Shown here piece after piece: positions 6,511-13,255 of a DNA stretch of 13,392 nt; positions within the stretch are counted from its first letter, which is position 1, and each line of letters opens with the position of its first letter. Source of the DNA: Desulfobacteraceae bacterium (GTDB lineage Bacteria; Desulfobacterota; Desulfobacteria; Desulfobacterales; Desulfosalsimonadaceae); the NCBI GenBank assembly GCA_024636355.1, contig JAGXHH010000020.1:1-13392 (forward strand). The letters run 5' to 3'. The notes beneath the pieces were generated by a model. The model was not told where the DNA came from. It saw nothing but the letters and a program-made list of their open reading frames with translations, and searched no databases. The translations under genes were made by a program, and so were the position numbers.

Positions 6511-7911
6511 ATGCGCCCTGAAATACAGGAATACAACTACGACTGGCTGATGGGAAGAACGCTCGATGCGGCATCCAAAGTGCCGCTCGGCACGCCTAAG
6601 GAAACCGAGCTGACCTTCCGCTATATCCCCTACTTCAAGGGTGTGGCCCAGTCGTTCGTCGACGCCGGTCCGCCCGGGATTGAATTCCTGAGCCTGCTCT
6701 CCCGATATTACCGGGATATCCTGACCGCCCGGGACCAGGGAAAAAAGATCGCGGCCACCACATTCTGCAACACCCCGGCCATTCTTAATGCCATGGACAT
6801 CGTGCCGGCCACGTTCGAGGTCCTGACCACCATCGGCGCACTCGTCTGGAAACGGGGCATGTTCGACTACATGGATTACTGCTGCGAAGTGGGAATGCCG
6901 GAAACATCGTGCTCGGCCCAGAAAGGGGCCTTGGGGGCATTTCTGGCGGACCTTTGCGAAAAGATCGACATTGTCATCTGCGATACGCCCGGGGTCTGCG
7001 ATACCAACGCCAATGCCTTCGCTTTTGCCGCCGCGTTCATGGACAAACCCTATTTTCAACTCAACTACCCGAGCACCATCGGCGACCGCCGGAGCCAGAA
7101 GTACCATATCGACGACTACAAGGGGATGATCCGGTTTATCGAGCACCACAGTGGCAACACGCTCAACTACGACCGGTTGGGGGAAGTTCTGACGGAGATC
7201 GACAAGCAGGATGCCCTGACGGCTGAAATGGAAGACATGCTGATGCTGGTTCCCACCCCGATTCCCCCCATATTCACCCTGATGATCTATGCCGGCCGTT
7301 TCTGTTTCGCAGGTGATCCGATCTATACCCGCCTGCTGGAAACCATGGTGGCGACCTCGAAACAACGCATGGCCGCCGGCGTCCCCGGCTTGAAAGCGGG
7401 GGTGGAAAAGCTCCGGATCGTCATGTGCTACATCGATCACTTCACCGTGAACATGGCGTTTTACAACTACCTGGAAGAACGGGGCATCGCCCATACCGGA
7501 TCGATCCTGACCCGCAATTTCCGGGACGACAACGAATACGTCCGCGACCTGCCGGACAACAGCTACGGCATCGACATTTCGAGTCCGGATGCGATGCTCG
7601 AATCGATTGCCCAGATGAACGCCCGCATGCCGATGGTCCGCTCCATCCGGGGCCCCTATGATCAGCACGGCATGTGGCTCGAAGAAACACTGGCCTGCGC
7701 AAGAAGTTACCAGGCCGACTGCGTCATTTATAACGGTACCCCCGGGTGCCGCAATACCTGGGGGATGGTCAAGCCGTTCGCCAGGGACATCGAAAAACAG
7801 GGCATTCCCGTCCATATCATGTACGACGATGCCTTTGATGACCGGGTCGAATCATGGGAAGCCACCCGGGAACGACTGGACGAATTCTTTCACGTGAGGG
7901 GGTTGATATGA
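6511..7911 (+). CDS. BcrB-like subunit B1, benzoyl-CoA reductase / 2-hydroxyacyl-CoA dehydratase family
   Basis: The 466-residue protein is the larger (BcrB/BzdO-like) partner of the reductase/dehydratase family. Key stretches are TTFCNTPAILNAMDIVPATF (83-102), MDYCCEVGMPETSCS (121-135), CDTPGVCDTNANAF (157-170), and the C-terminal ADCVIYNGTPGCRNTWG (402-418). C86, C124 and C413 are candidate cluster ligands at roughly the spacing seen in the C-like partner (C31, C69, C329), with C134, C157 and C163 as further conserved cysteines. Start 6511 is chosen because it follows a GAGG and gives exactly the same length and N-terminus (MRPE) as B2. Its stop overlaps the ATG of act1 by 4 nt (ATGA), so B1 and act1 form a coupled pair. 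B1 and B2 are about 69% identical by hand count with no gaps. The substrate is not readable from sequence. Confidence 0.88.
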   Translation: MRPEIQEYNYDWLMGRTLDAASKVPLGTPKETELTFRYIPYFKGVAQSFVDAGPPGIEFLSLLSRYYRDILTARDQGKKIAATTFCNTPAILNAMDIVPATFEVLTTIGALVWKRGMFDYMDYCCEVGMPETSCSAQKGALGAFLADLCEKIDIVICDTPGVCDTNANAFAFAAAFMDKPYFQLNYPSTIGDRRSQKYHIDDYKGMIRFIEHHSGNTLNYDRLGEVLTEIDKQDALTAEMEDMLMLVPTPIPPIFTLMIYAGRFCFAGDPIYTRLLETMVATSKQRMAAGVPGLKAGVEKLRIVMCYIDHFTVNMAFYNYLEERGIAHTGSILTRNFRDDNEYVRDLPDNSYGIDISSPDAMLESIAQMNARMPMVRSIRGPYDQHGMWLEETLACARSYQADCVIYNGTPGCRNTWGMVKPFARDIEKQGIPVHIMYDDAFDDRVESWEATRERLDEFFHVRGLI

Positions 7912-8714
7912 GTTTTGTCGCAGGGTGTGATGTCGGATCGCTGACCTCAAAGGCGGTCATCCTGAAAAATGGCCGGATTATCGGCAGTCACATCATCAAA
8001 TCAAAACCGCGCCCCGGAGATTCCGCTGAAGCGGCCATGACCGGGGCCCTGGCATCGGCGCAGATATCGCGCGATGATCTGGATTACTGTATTGGTACCG
8101 GCTACGGCCGGGACAAAATCGGGTTCATAAACGAGGCGGTCTCCGAAATATCGTGCCACGGCAAAGGGGCGCGCTGGCTGCTGCCCACGGCCCGGACGGT
8201 GATCGACATCGGCGGCCAGGACTGCAAGACCATGAAAATCGATGAAGACGGTCAGGTGGTCCGGTTCATGGCAAACGACAAGTGTGCATCGGGCACCGGA
8301 CGGTTTTTAGAAGTGATGGCCCGGGTGCTCGGCGTGGGCATCGACGAGCTGGGAAAATTCTCCCGATCGGCAAAATCTCCAATCACCCTGGCTTCGACCT
8401 GCACGGTGTGGGCCCAGGCGGACGTGATCAAATATCTTAATTCGGGGGTGCCCGTCGAGGACATCGGCGCCGGGATCAACACCGCCATGGCCGCCCGCGT
8501 GGCCATCCTGGTCAATGCCGTAAAGCCCGAAGGCGATATTTTCATGACCGGCGGTGTCGCCAAAAACCCCGGCGTGGTCGCCACCCTGGAAAAGCTGATC
8601 GGCCGAACCATCAAAAAAGCCCGCAAAGCCGATCCCCAGATGGCCGGCGCCATCGGGGCTGCGCTGCTTTCTTGGGAGAAAGTGAATGGTAATGGGAATG
8701 GGAATCAGAGGTAA
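7908..8714 (+). CDS. Activator ATPase act1 (BcrA/BcrD/HgdC family)
   Basis: The 268-residue product is an ASKHA-fold ATPase carrying a [4Fe-4S] cluster between two subunits, which hydrolyses ATP to deliver one low-potential electron to the B/C-type protein. Seen are phosphate-1 motif GCDVGSLTSKAVIL (6-19), IGTGYGRD (62-69), phosphate-2 motif DIGGQDCK (100-107), cluster Cys126 in NDKCASGTGRFLEVMA (123-138), second cluster Cys165 in STCTVWAQADV (163-173), and adenosine motif FMTGGVAKNPGV (212-223). The two cysteines sit within a residue or so of those in HgdC. Start 7908 has GAGGGGG upstream and overlaps the B1 stop; an in-frame start at 7854 would lie deep within B1. WAQADV replaces the more usual FAESEV. 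The C-terminal tail (NGNGNGNQR) is encoded by a GGGAAT-type simple repeat and is probably a recent extension. Confidence 0.9.
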   Translation: MSFVAGCDVGSLTSKAVILKNGRIIGSHIIKSKPRPGDSAEAAMTGALASAQISRDDLDYCIGTGYGRDKIGFINEAVSEISCHGKGARWLLPTARTVIDIGGQDCKTMKIDEDGQVVRFMANDKCASGTGRFLEVMARVLGVGIDELGKFSRSAKSPITLASTCTVWAQADVIKYLNSGVPVEDIGAGINTAMAARVAILVNAVKPEGDIFMTGGVAKNPGVVATLEKLIGRTIKKARKADPQMAGAIGAALLSWEKVNGNGNGNQR

Positions 8715-8734
8715 ATATTCGAATGTGTTATTTA

Positions 8735-8837
8735 TCATGAAGAACATGAAGAAGATCTCATGAAGATCCATGAAGGGTTTAATATAAAAAATGCCTTTCC
8801 TTCATGTTCTTCATGATCTTCTTCATGGATCTTCATG
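8735..8837. repeat. Inverted CATGAAGA repeat, copy B
   Basis: The left arm 8735-8775 carries CATGAAGA units (CATGAAGAACATGAAG, then CATGAAGATCCATGAAG). The right arm 8799-8837 is its near reverse complement over about 38 bases. The loop is AT-rich (TTTAATATAAAAAATG). The right-end sequence and the following ATTCACAG match copy A at 6237-6330. Confidence 0.85.
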
Positions 8838-8895
8838 TTCCATTCACAGCGTGGCCTTGATCTCAAGTTCCATTAATGATCGTTTCTTTCGTTCC

Positions 8896-8910
8896 GAGCA
8901 AGAGCAAGAT
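8896..8910 (+). repeat. Solo GAGCAA hexamer fragment
   Basis: GAGCAAGAGCAAGAT is two hexamers followed by ATAAAAACGA. It resembles the end of the arrays at 3461-3483 and 10013-10029, and may be a remnant of a larger hairpin array. Confidence 0.6.
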
Positions 8911-8967
8911 AAAAACGATTACTTGAGTGAATTGGATTGCCGGATTTTATGACCCTAAAAGGTTTTA

Positions 8968-9000
8968 TTCTGGATTCTGAATTCTGGCTCCTGGATTCTT
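8968..9000 (+). repeat. TTCTGGA-type short repeat tract
   Basis: TTCTGGATTCTGAATTCTGG followed by CTCCTGGATTCTT is built from overlapping CTGGATTCT and GAATTCTGG units. It is low-complexity sequence of the same general style as the other gap repeats. No function is evident. Confidence 0.5.
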
Positions 9001-9058
9001 TTTCCGAACAGAGTCCGGAGAATTCATTCTCCTAAAATTTATTAAAAGGATACCCCCC

Positions 9059-9856
9059 ATGATCACAGCCGGATGCGATGTCGGATCTTTAACCGCCAAG
9101 GCGGTCATATTAAAAGACGGCGAAATAATCGCCCATGCCATAATGCGGGCCAGAACCCGGCCGTCGGAATCGGCCAATGAGGTGATGCAGCAGGCGCTTG
9201 ACCGGGCGGGCCTTACCATGGAAGACCTTGCCCATGTAGTGGGAACCGGGTATGGCCGGGAGCAGATTTCCTTTGTCGACACCGTGGAATCGGAAATCTC
9301 CTGCCACGCCCGGGGCGCTTTCCACCTGATGCCGTCGATCGGTATGGTGATCGATATCGGCGGCCAGGACGCCAAGGCAACCCGGCTCGATGAAAACGGC
9401 AAAGTGGCCCGGTACATCTACAATGACAAATGCGCCTCCGGCACGGGGCGGTTCCTGGAAGTCATGGCCGAAGCACTTGAAGTTCCCCTGGAGGAAATGG
9501 GTGAAATCGGTGCACAGTCCACGGAAAAACTGTCCATGTCCAACCAGTGCATCATCTTTGCCGAGACTGAAGTGGTTTCCCTGGTCAATGAGGGGAAGGA
9601 AATCCCGGACATCATAAATGCCTTGAACCATGCCCTGGCCGGGCGGGTCGCATCGCTTGCCAGGAGCATCGAGGTCCGCGAAGACGTGATCATGACCGGC
9701 GGCGTGGCCAAAAACCGGGGCGTCTTTTCCGCCCTTTCCGATGCGCTTGGCATCCCCATGAAACGGCTCGAAAAAGTCGATCCCCAGCTCATGGGCGCCC
9801 TGGGCGCCGCCCTGTATGCCGAAGAAGCGGCGACGCAGCTGGAACGGACGGGTTGA
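9059..9856 (+). CDS. Activator ATPase act2 (BcrA/BcrD/HgdC family)
   Basis: The 265-residue paralogue of act1 carries the full activator set: GCDVGSLTAKAVILKDG (5-21), VGTGYGREQ (61-69), DIGGQDAK (99-106), cluster Cys125 in NDKCASGTGRFLEVMA (122-137), Cys164 in SNQCIIFAETEV (161-172), and VIMTGGVAKNRGVFSAL (210-226). It keeps FAETEV where act1 has WAQADV, so it is the more canonical of the two. ATG 9059 has AAAGGA eight bases upstream. Two consecutive short activators after a C-like and a B-like gene is the arrangement of bzdP/bzdQ (and bcrA/bcrD), in which the two form a heterodimer sharing one cluster. An alternative is that each forms a homodimer serving its own B subunit, act2 with the B2 gene that follows. 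Confidence 0.9.
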   Translation: MITAGCDVGSLTAKAVILKDGEIIAHAIMRARTRPSESANEVMQQALDRAGLTMEDLAHVVGTGYGREQISFVDTVESEISCHARGAFHLMPSIGMVIDIGGQDAKATRLDENGKVARYIYNDKCASGTGRFLEVMAEALEVPLEEMGEIGAQSTEKLSMSNQCIIFAETEVVSLVNEGKEIPDIINALNHALAGRVASLARSIEVREDVIMTGGVAKNRGVFSALSDALGIPMKRLEKVDPQLMGALGAALYAEEAATQLERTG

Positions 9857-9879
9857 ATCATTACCCAATTCGCTCATTT

Positions 9880-10025
9880 TCTTGCTCTTGCTCTTGCTCT
9901 TGCTCATGCTCTTAATCTTAATCTTAATCTTAAATCCCTGTGATCTTCATAAGATTACAGGCGAGATTATGAGTAAGAGTAAGATTATGAGTAAGAGCAA
10001 GAGTAAGATTAAGAGCAAGAGTAAA
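9880..10025. repeat. Facing GAGCAA/GATTAA hexamer arrays between act2 and B2
   Basis: The left arm, 9880-9934, is about nine hexamers reading TTGCTC then TTAATC. The right arm, 9962-10025, is about ten hexamers reading GAGTAA, GATTAA or GAGCAA. Between them is a 27-base spacer with ATCTTCATAAGATTAC. The arms are complementary and could form a stem of 50 or more pairs in DNA or mRNA. The whole sits in the 220-base gap before B2. Confidence 0.85.
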
Positions 10026-10076
10026 AACGAAGAGTCAACACCGGAATTCACCTCTCATGAATGCAGGAATTACCCC

Positions 10077-11477
10077 ATGCGACCTGAACTGAAAGAATAC
10101 AACTATGACCGCCTCATGGGCGACACGCTCAAGACCGCGGCCCGGCTGGCCGCCTGCAGCGAAAAGGAACGCGAATACACCTATCGCTACATCCCCGAAT
10201 ACCGGGACACGACCCGGACTTTCTTCAATATGGGAGAGCCGGGAATCCTCCTGCTGAAGCTGCTGGACACCTATTACGACAATCTTCTGACCGCAAAAGA
10301 CCAGGGGAAAACGATCGTCGCCACCACGTTCTGCAATTCGCCCGCCATCCTCCATGCCATGAACCTGGTGCCGGCAACCTTTGAAATCCTGACCGCCATA
10401 GGGTCAATGCTCTGGAAGCGGGGCATGTTCGAATACATGGATTACTGCGTCGAAGTCGGCATGCCGGAGACCTCGTGCTCATCCCAGCGCGGATTCCTTG
10501 GCGCCTACCTGGCCGGCCTGACCGAACAGATCGACCTGATCGTCTGCGACACCCCGGGCGTCTGCGACACCAATGCCAATGCGTTCGCCTTTGCCTCCAC
10601 TTTCCTCGACAAGCCGTATTTCCAGTTGAATTACCCGAGTTCCATCGGCGATCAACGAAGCCAGAAATACCATATAGACGATTACAAGGCGATGATCCGG
10701 TTTTTGGAGGAGCATACCGGAAACAAACTCGATTACGACCGGCTGGGCGAAATCATAAAGGAAATCGACCGGCAGGATGAGTTGATCGCCGATCTCGAGG
10801 ACATGCTGCTGCTGGTTCCCACACCGGTCCCCCCGATGTTTAATGTCGCCATATACGGCGGCCGGTTCACCTTTTCCGGCCGTCCGGAATATACCGAACT
10901 GCTCGAATGCATGGTCCGTATCGCCAGGCAAAACGCCGAGGCCGGCATATCCGGCATCACCTCCGGGGAAGAAAAACTGCGTGTCTACATGTGCTACATC
11001 GATCACTACACGGTCGACCTGAACTACTGGAACTACCTCGACCAAAGGGGTATCGCCCATATTGGCTCGATATTGTCCAAAAATTACCGGGAAGGAAACG
11101 AATACGTCCGCGACATGCCGGAATCGGGCTACGGAACCGACGCCTCCTCGCCCGAGGCGATGCTCGACACCATTGCCCAGATGAACGCCCGCCTCCCCAT
11201 GGTCCGTTCTATCCGGGGCCCCTATGACAAAAAAGGGATGTGGCTGGAAGAATCGCTTGCCTGCGCAAAGCTCTACCAGGCCGATTGCGTGGTCTATAAC
11301 GGCACCCCTGGGTGCCGCAACACTTGGGGGATGGTCAAACCGTACGCCCGGGACATGGAGCGACAGGGATACCCGGTGCACATCATGTACGGCGACGCCT
11401 TCGACGACCGGGTCGAGTCCTGGCAAGCCTCCCGGGAACGGCTCGATGAATTTTTTCATGTAAGGGGTTTGCTGTAA
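10077..11477 (+). CDS. BcrB-like subunit B2, paralogue of B1
   Basis: The 466-residue protein aligns with B1 from first to last residue without a gap, at about 69% identity by hand count. The most conserved parts are the 151-200 block (CDTPGVCDTNANAF, LNYPSSIGDQRSQKYHI) and the C-terminal 66 residues with NGTPGCRNTWGMVKP (408-422). C86, C124, C134, C157, C163, C306, C396, C404 and C413 are shared, so the cluster site should be intact. The least alike regions are 24-50 and 282-300, where partner or substrate contacts may differ. ATG 10077 is preferred because AGGAA (10065-10069) is seven bases upstream and the start equals that of B1. An in-frame ATG at 9969 would add 36 residues translated from the hexamer array (SKSKIKSKSK). 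Candidate partners are the C-like subunit and act2. Confidence 0.88.
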   Translation: MRPELKEYNYDRLMGDTLKTAARLAACSEKEREYTYRYIPEYRDTTRTFFNMGEPGILLLKLLDTYYDNLLTAKDQGKTIVATTFCNSPAILHAMNLVPATFEILTAIGSMLWKRGMFEYMDYCVEVGMPETSCSSQRGFLGAYLAGLTEQIDLIVCDTPGVCDTNANAFAFASTFLDKPYFQLNYPSSIGDQRSQKYHIDDYKAMIRFLEEHTGNKLDYDRLGEIIKEIDRQDELIADLEDMLLLVPTPVPPMFNVAIYGGRFTFSGRPEYTELLECMVRIARQNAEAGISGITSGEEKLRVYMCYIDHYTVDLNYWNYLDQRGIAHIGSILSKNYREGNEYVRDMPESGYGTDASSPEAMLDTIAQMNARLPMVRSIRGPYDKKGMWLEESLACAKLYQADCVVYNGTPGCRNTWGMVKPYARDMERQGYPVHIMYGDAFDDRVESWQASRERLDEFFHVRGLL

Positions 11478-11513
11478 ACATTTGGTATGTTTTGCTCTGG
11501 TGTCCCATTATTT

Positions 11514-11618
11514 TCTTAATCTTGCTCTTGCTCTTAATCTTGCTCTTGCCCGTCATCCTTATAAAAAGATTAAGATTAAGATTAAGATTAAGAGCAAGAG
11601 CAAGAGCAAGAGCAAGAA
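11514..11618. repeat. Facing GAGCAA/GATTAA hexamer arrays between B2 and the ACS-like gene
   Basis: The left arm 11514-11549 mixes TTAATC and TTGCTC units. The right arm 11565-11618 has four GATTAA units followed by four GAGCAA units. The spacer CCGTCATCCTTATAAA is short, so a long hairpin is likely. Left and right arms carry the two unit types in different order, so pairing is imperfect. Confidence 0.85.
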
Positions 11619-11650
11619 TAACCCTACGAGTTTTATAGAGAAAAATTTCT

Positions 11651-12394
11651 ATGGCCCTTTTTGATCAAAATCTAATCGAAATCCGCGATTACCTGGCCCG
11701 AAAAGCCGCTGCCGGCAATGTTTCCGAATACTTCCACACCGGCCCGACCCGCTGGCCGACCGAAAAGAACCGGAACCTGGTGCTCGGCCAGGACACGGCC
11801 GTGGAGCTCGGCAACCCGAAGGACGCTTCGACCGCCTTTCTTTTCTGGGTCGATGACCCGAACGCGGTCCGGCACGGACGGGTCACCATCGTCGGCCCGG
11901 ATCTTCCCGAATTAAACGGCCGCCGGGTATCGTTCGGCCGGGTGGTGATCGTGGGCGGCACGGATTTCGACGGCGAAAATTCCTACGACCGCTACCGGGA
12001 AATGGAACTGCTCCGGTACGACATCCACCTCAAGGGTTACATGATGCGAAGCGCCTCCCAGTACGGGCGGGAATGGAGCCGGGTGAGCCGGCAGGCGCTT
12101 GCCGACGGCATCTCCCTGCGCACCCTTGGCGGCGCCCTCATCGACACCTTTTCCGAACGCAATTACGTCCGGGCCGTCGAAGTGCTCTTCGTCACCGGGA
12201 ACCGCGAAGATGTCCTCGAACTCCAGGAAATTTCCGAACCGGTGATGAAACGGATCGGGGCGATGAACAAGATGGCCGAAGAGCTCTCCTTTGACTGCGA
12301 CGCCTGCGACTACAGCGATGTCTGCGGCGATGTGGCCGAACTCCGGTCGATGCGAAGCGCCTTGAAACGAAAGGAGGCATCTGCACATGAATAA
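11651..12394 (+). CDS. Small acetyl-CoA synthase beta-like protein without the A-cluster domain
   Basis: The 247-residue product resembles the middle part of the beta subunit of CO dehydrogenase/acetyl-CoA synthase (AcsB/CdhC). Recognisable are DTAVELGNPKDASTAFLFW (48-66), GRVTIVGPDLPEL (76-88), and SLRTLGGALIDTF (155-167) followed by AVEVLFVTGNREDVLEL (175-191), which parallels the VDKVQVTIxTDPEKVEEL-type segment of ACS. The Ni-Fe-S A-cluster domain and its four-cysteine pattern are absent. Instead the C-terminus ends with C216-x2-C219-x5-C225 (DCDACDYSDVC), a three-cysteine motif that could hold a metal or Fe-S cluster. It cannot be a full acetyl-CoA synthase. The start at 11651 has only a weak GAG at 11638-11640. 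The last 8 bases overlap the CooC-like gene, so the two act together. A role in metal insertion or as a scaffold is my inference. The family call is by remembered sequence pattern, not a search. Confidence 0.7.
   Translation: MALFDQNLIEIRDYLARKAAAGNVSEYFHTGPTRWPTEKNRNLVLGQDTAVELGNPKDASTAFLFWVDDPNAVRHGRVTIVGPDLPELNGRRVSFGRVVIVGGTDFDGENSYDRYREMELLRYDIHLKGYMMRSASQYGREWSRVSRQALADGISLRTLGGALIDTFSERNYVRAVEVLFVTGNREDVLELQEISEPVMKRIGAMNKMAEELSFDCDACDYSDVCGDVAELRSMRSALKRKEASAHE
12371..12377 (+). promoter_or_regulatory. Ribosome binding site of the CooC-like gene
   Basis: AAGGAGG lies nine bases before ATG 12387 and inside the end of the ACS-like gene, supporting the overlapping start and coupled translation. 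Confidence 0.8.
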
Positions 12395-13172
12395 CGGCAA
12401 ATCACAAGTGCTGGCGGTCTGCGGCAAGGGGGGCGTGGGCAAGACATCGATTGCCGCCATGCTCGTCCGCCATTTTATCCGCCAGCCGGAAGCCCGGGTC
12501 CTGGCCATCGATGCCGATCCGGCCGTCGGGCTGGCCACCTCCCTTGGAATCGACGTCACCCGGACGGTAGACGATATCCGAAACGACCTGATCCGGCAGG
12601 TGACATCGGGTGCGACGATCGACAAGGCCCAGATGCTCGCCATGCTCGATTACGAGATGTTTTCTGCCCTGGAAGAACGCGATAATCTCGCGTTTCTGGC
12701 CATCGGCCGACCGGAAAAAGAAGGCTGCTACTGCCAGGTCAACCACATCTTAAAAGACGTGATCGCATCGGTTGCCGGCAATTTCGACTACGTGGTCATC
12801 GACGGCGAGGCCGGCATCGAGCAGGTCAACCGCCGGGTCATGGAAACGGTCACCCACCTGGTGCTGGTCTCGGATGCATCGGTCAAAGGGATCAACGTGG
12901 TCAACACGATAAAACAAGTGGCCGATACGGCCATCGAATATGAAGCGGCAGGCTTGATTTTCAACCGGATCAGGGGGAAAGAAGAGTATAATCGGTTGTC
13001 AAACGCCGCCGGTATTGATATCCTTGGCTGGCTTCCGGAAGACGATCAGATCCGAACAGCAGACATGGAAGGCAAAAGCCTGCTCGATCTGCCCGACGGC
13101 CCCGTACCCGACGCACTGGAATCATGCGTGGCAACGCTGGGAGTTACCCATAGGTTGGGCTGTGCATCGTAG
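12387..13172 (+). CDS. CooC-like nickel-insertion ATPase (MinD/NifH-type P-loop)
   Basis: The 261-residue product is a deviant-Walker-A ATPase of the CooC/AcsF type, which dimerises on ATP and helps load nickel into CO dehydrogenase or acetyl-CoA synthase. Seen are the P-loop CGKGGVGKT (12-20), IDADPAVGLATSLG (41-54), Walker-B-like YVVIDGEAGIE (135-145), and RPEKEGCYCQVNH (108-120) holding the C114-x-C116 pair that binds Ni or Zn in CooC. It overlaps the ACS-like gene by 8 nt. No CO dehydrogenase catalytic gene is in the window, so the metal client is unclear: the ACS-like protein, one of the reductase subunits, or an enzyme outside. The C-terminal residues THRLGCAS come from an inserted repeat that also supplies the TAG stop. 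Without it the frame would read on to a TGA four bases before the AOR start. Confidence 0.85.
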   Translation: MNNGKSQVLAVCGKGGVGKTSIAAMLVRHFIRQPEARVLAIDADPAVGLATSLGIDVTRTVDDIRNDLIRQVTSGATIDKAQMLAMLDYEMFSALEERDNLAFLAIGRPEKEGCYCQVNHILKDVIASVAGNFDYVVIDGEAGIEQVNRRVMETVTHLVLVSDASVKGINVVNTIKQVADTAIEYEAAGLIFNRIRGKEEYNRLSNAAGIDILGWLPEDDQIRTADMEGKSLLDLPDGPVPDALESCVATLGVTHRLGCAS

Positions 13173-13238
13173 GTTGGGCTGAGTGCAACGAAGCCCAACA
13201 ATGGCGCCGGAGGCTCAACCCAACCTACTAACCCATAG
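13146..13238. repeat. GTAGGTTGGGC palindromic repeat with possible 8-bp flanking duplication
   Basis: GTAGGTTGGGCTGAG (13169-13183) and CTCAACCCAACCTAC (13214-13228) are reverse complements with one mismatch. A further partial copy, TAGGTTGGGC, lies at 13151-13160, and GAAGCCCAACA (13190-13200) is an inner complement. ACCCATAG flanks the whole block at 13146-13153 and 13231-13238. The block fills most of the CooC-AOR gap and encodes the last CooC-like codons. Confidence 0.75.
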
Positions 13239-13255
13239 AAGAACGGAGTGAACCG

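Larger units (their letters stand above)
8715..9058. other. Repeat-filled gap between the two activator genes
   Basis: This 344-base gap contains the CATGAAGA inverted repeat copy B (8735-8837), a solo hexamer fragment (8896-8910) and a TTCTGGA-type tract (8968-9000). Between them is unremarkable AT-rich sequence. No open frame or tRNA is apparent, and no promoter matches consensus well. Confidence 0.7.

Noticed and set aside
9816..10076. 87-residue extension of B2 with a Leu-rich stretch resembling a signal anchor followed by SKSK repeats
   Set aside because: It is a translation of the hexamer arrays and overlaps the end of act2; B1 has no such part and the protein should be cytoplasmic.
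9880..11618. Hexamer arrays considered as a CRISPR array
   Set aside because: Units are 6 bases with no unique spacers and there are no cas genes.
11482..11664. 60-codon frame between B2 and the ACS-like gene
   Set aside because: It consists almost wholly of translated hexamer units (KIKIKIKSKSKS) and has no ribosome binding site.
12387..13172. CooC-like gene considered as nitrogenase NifH or a MinD/ParA partition ATPase
   Set aside because: The GCYC pair and adjoining motifs fit CooC/AcsF, there is no membrane-targeting tail or ParB partner, and NifH cluster cysteines are not in the expected places.
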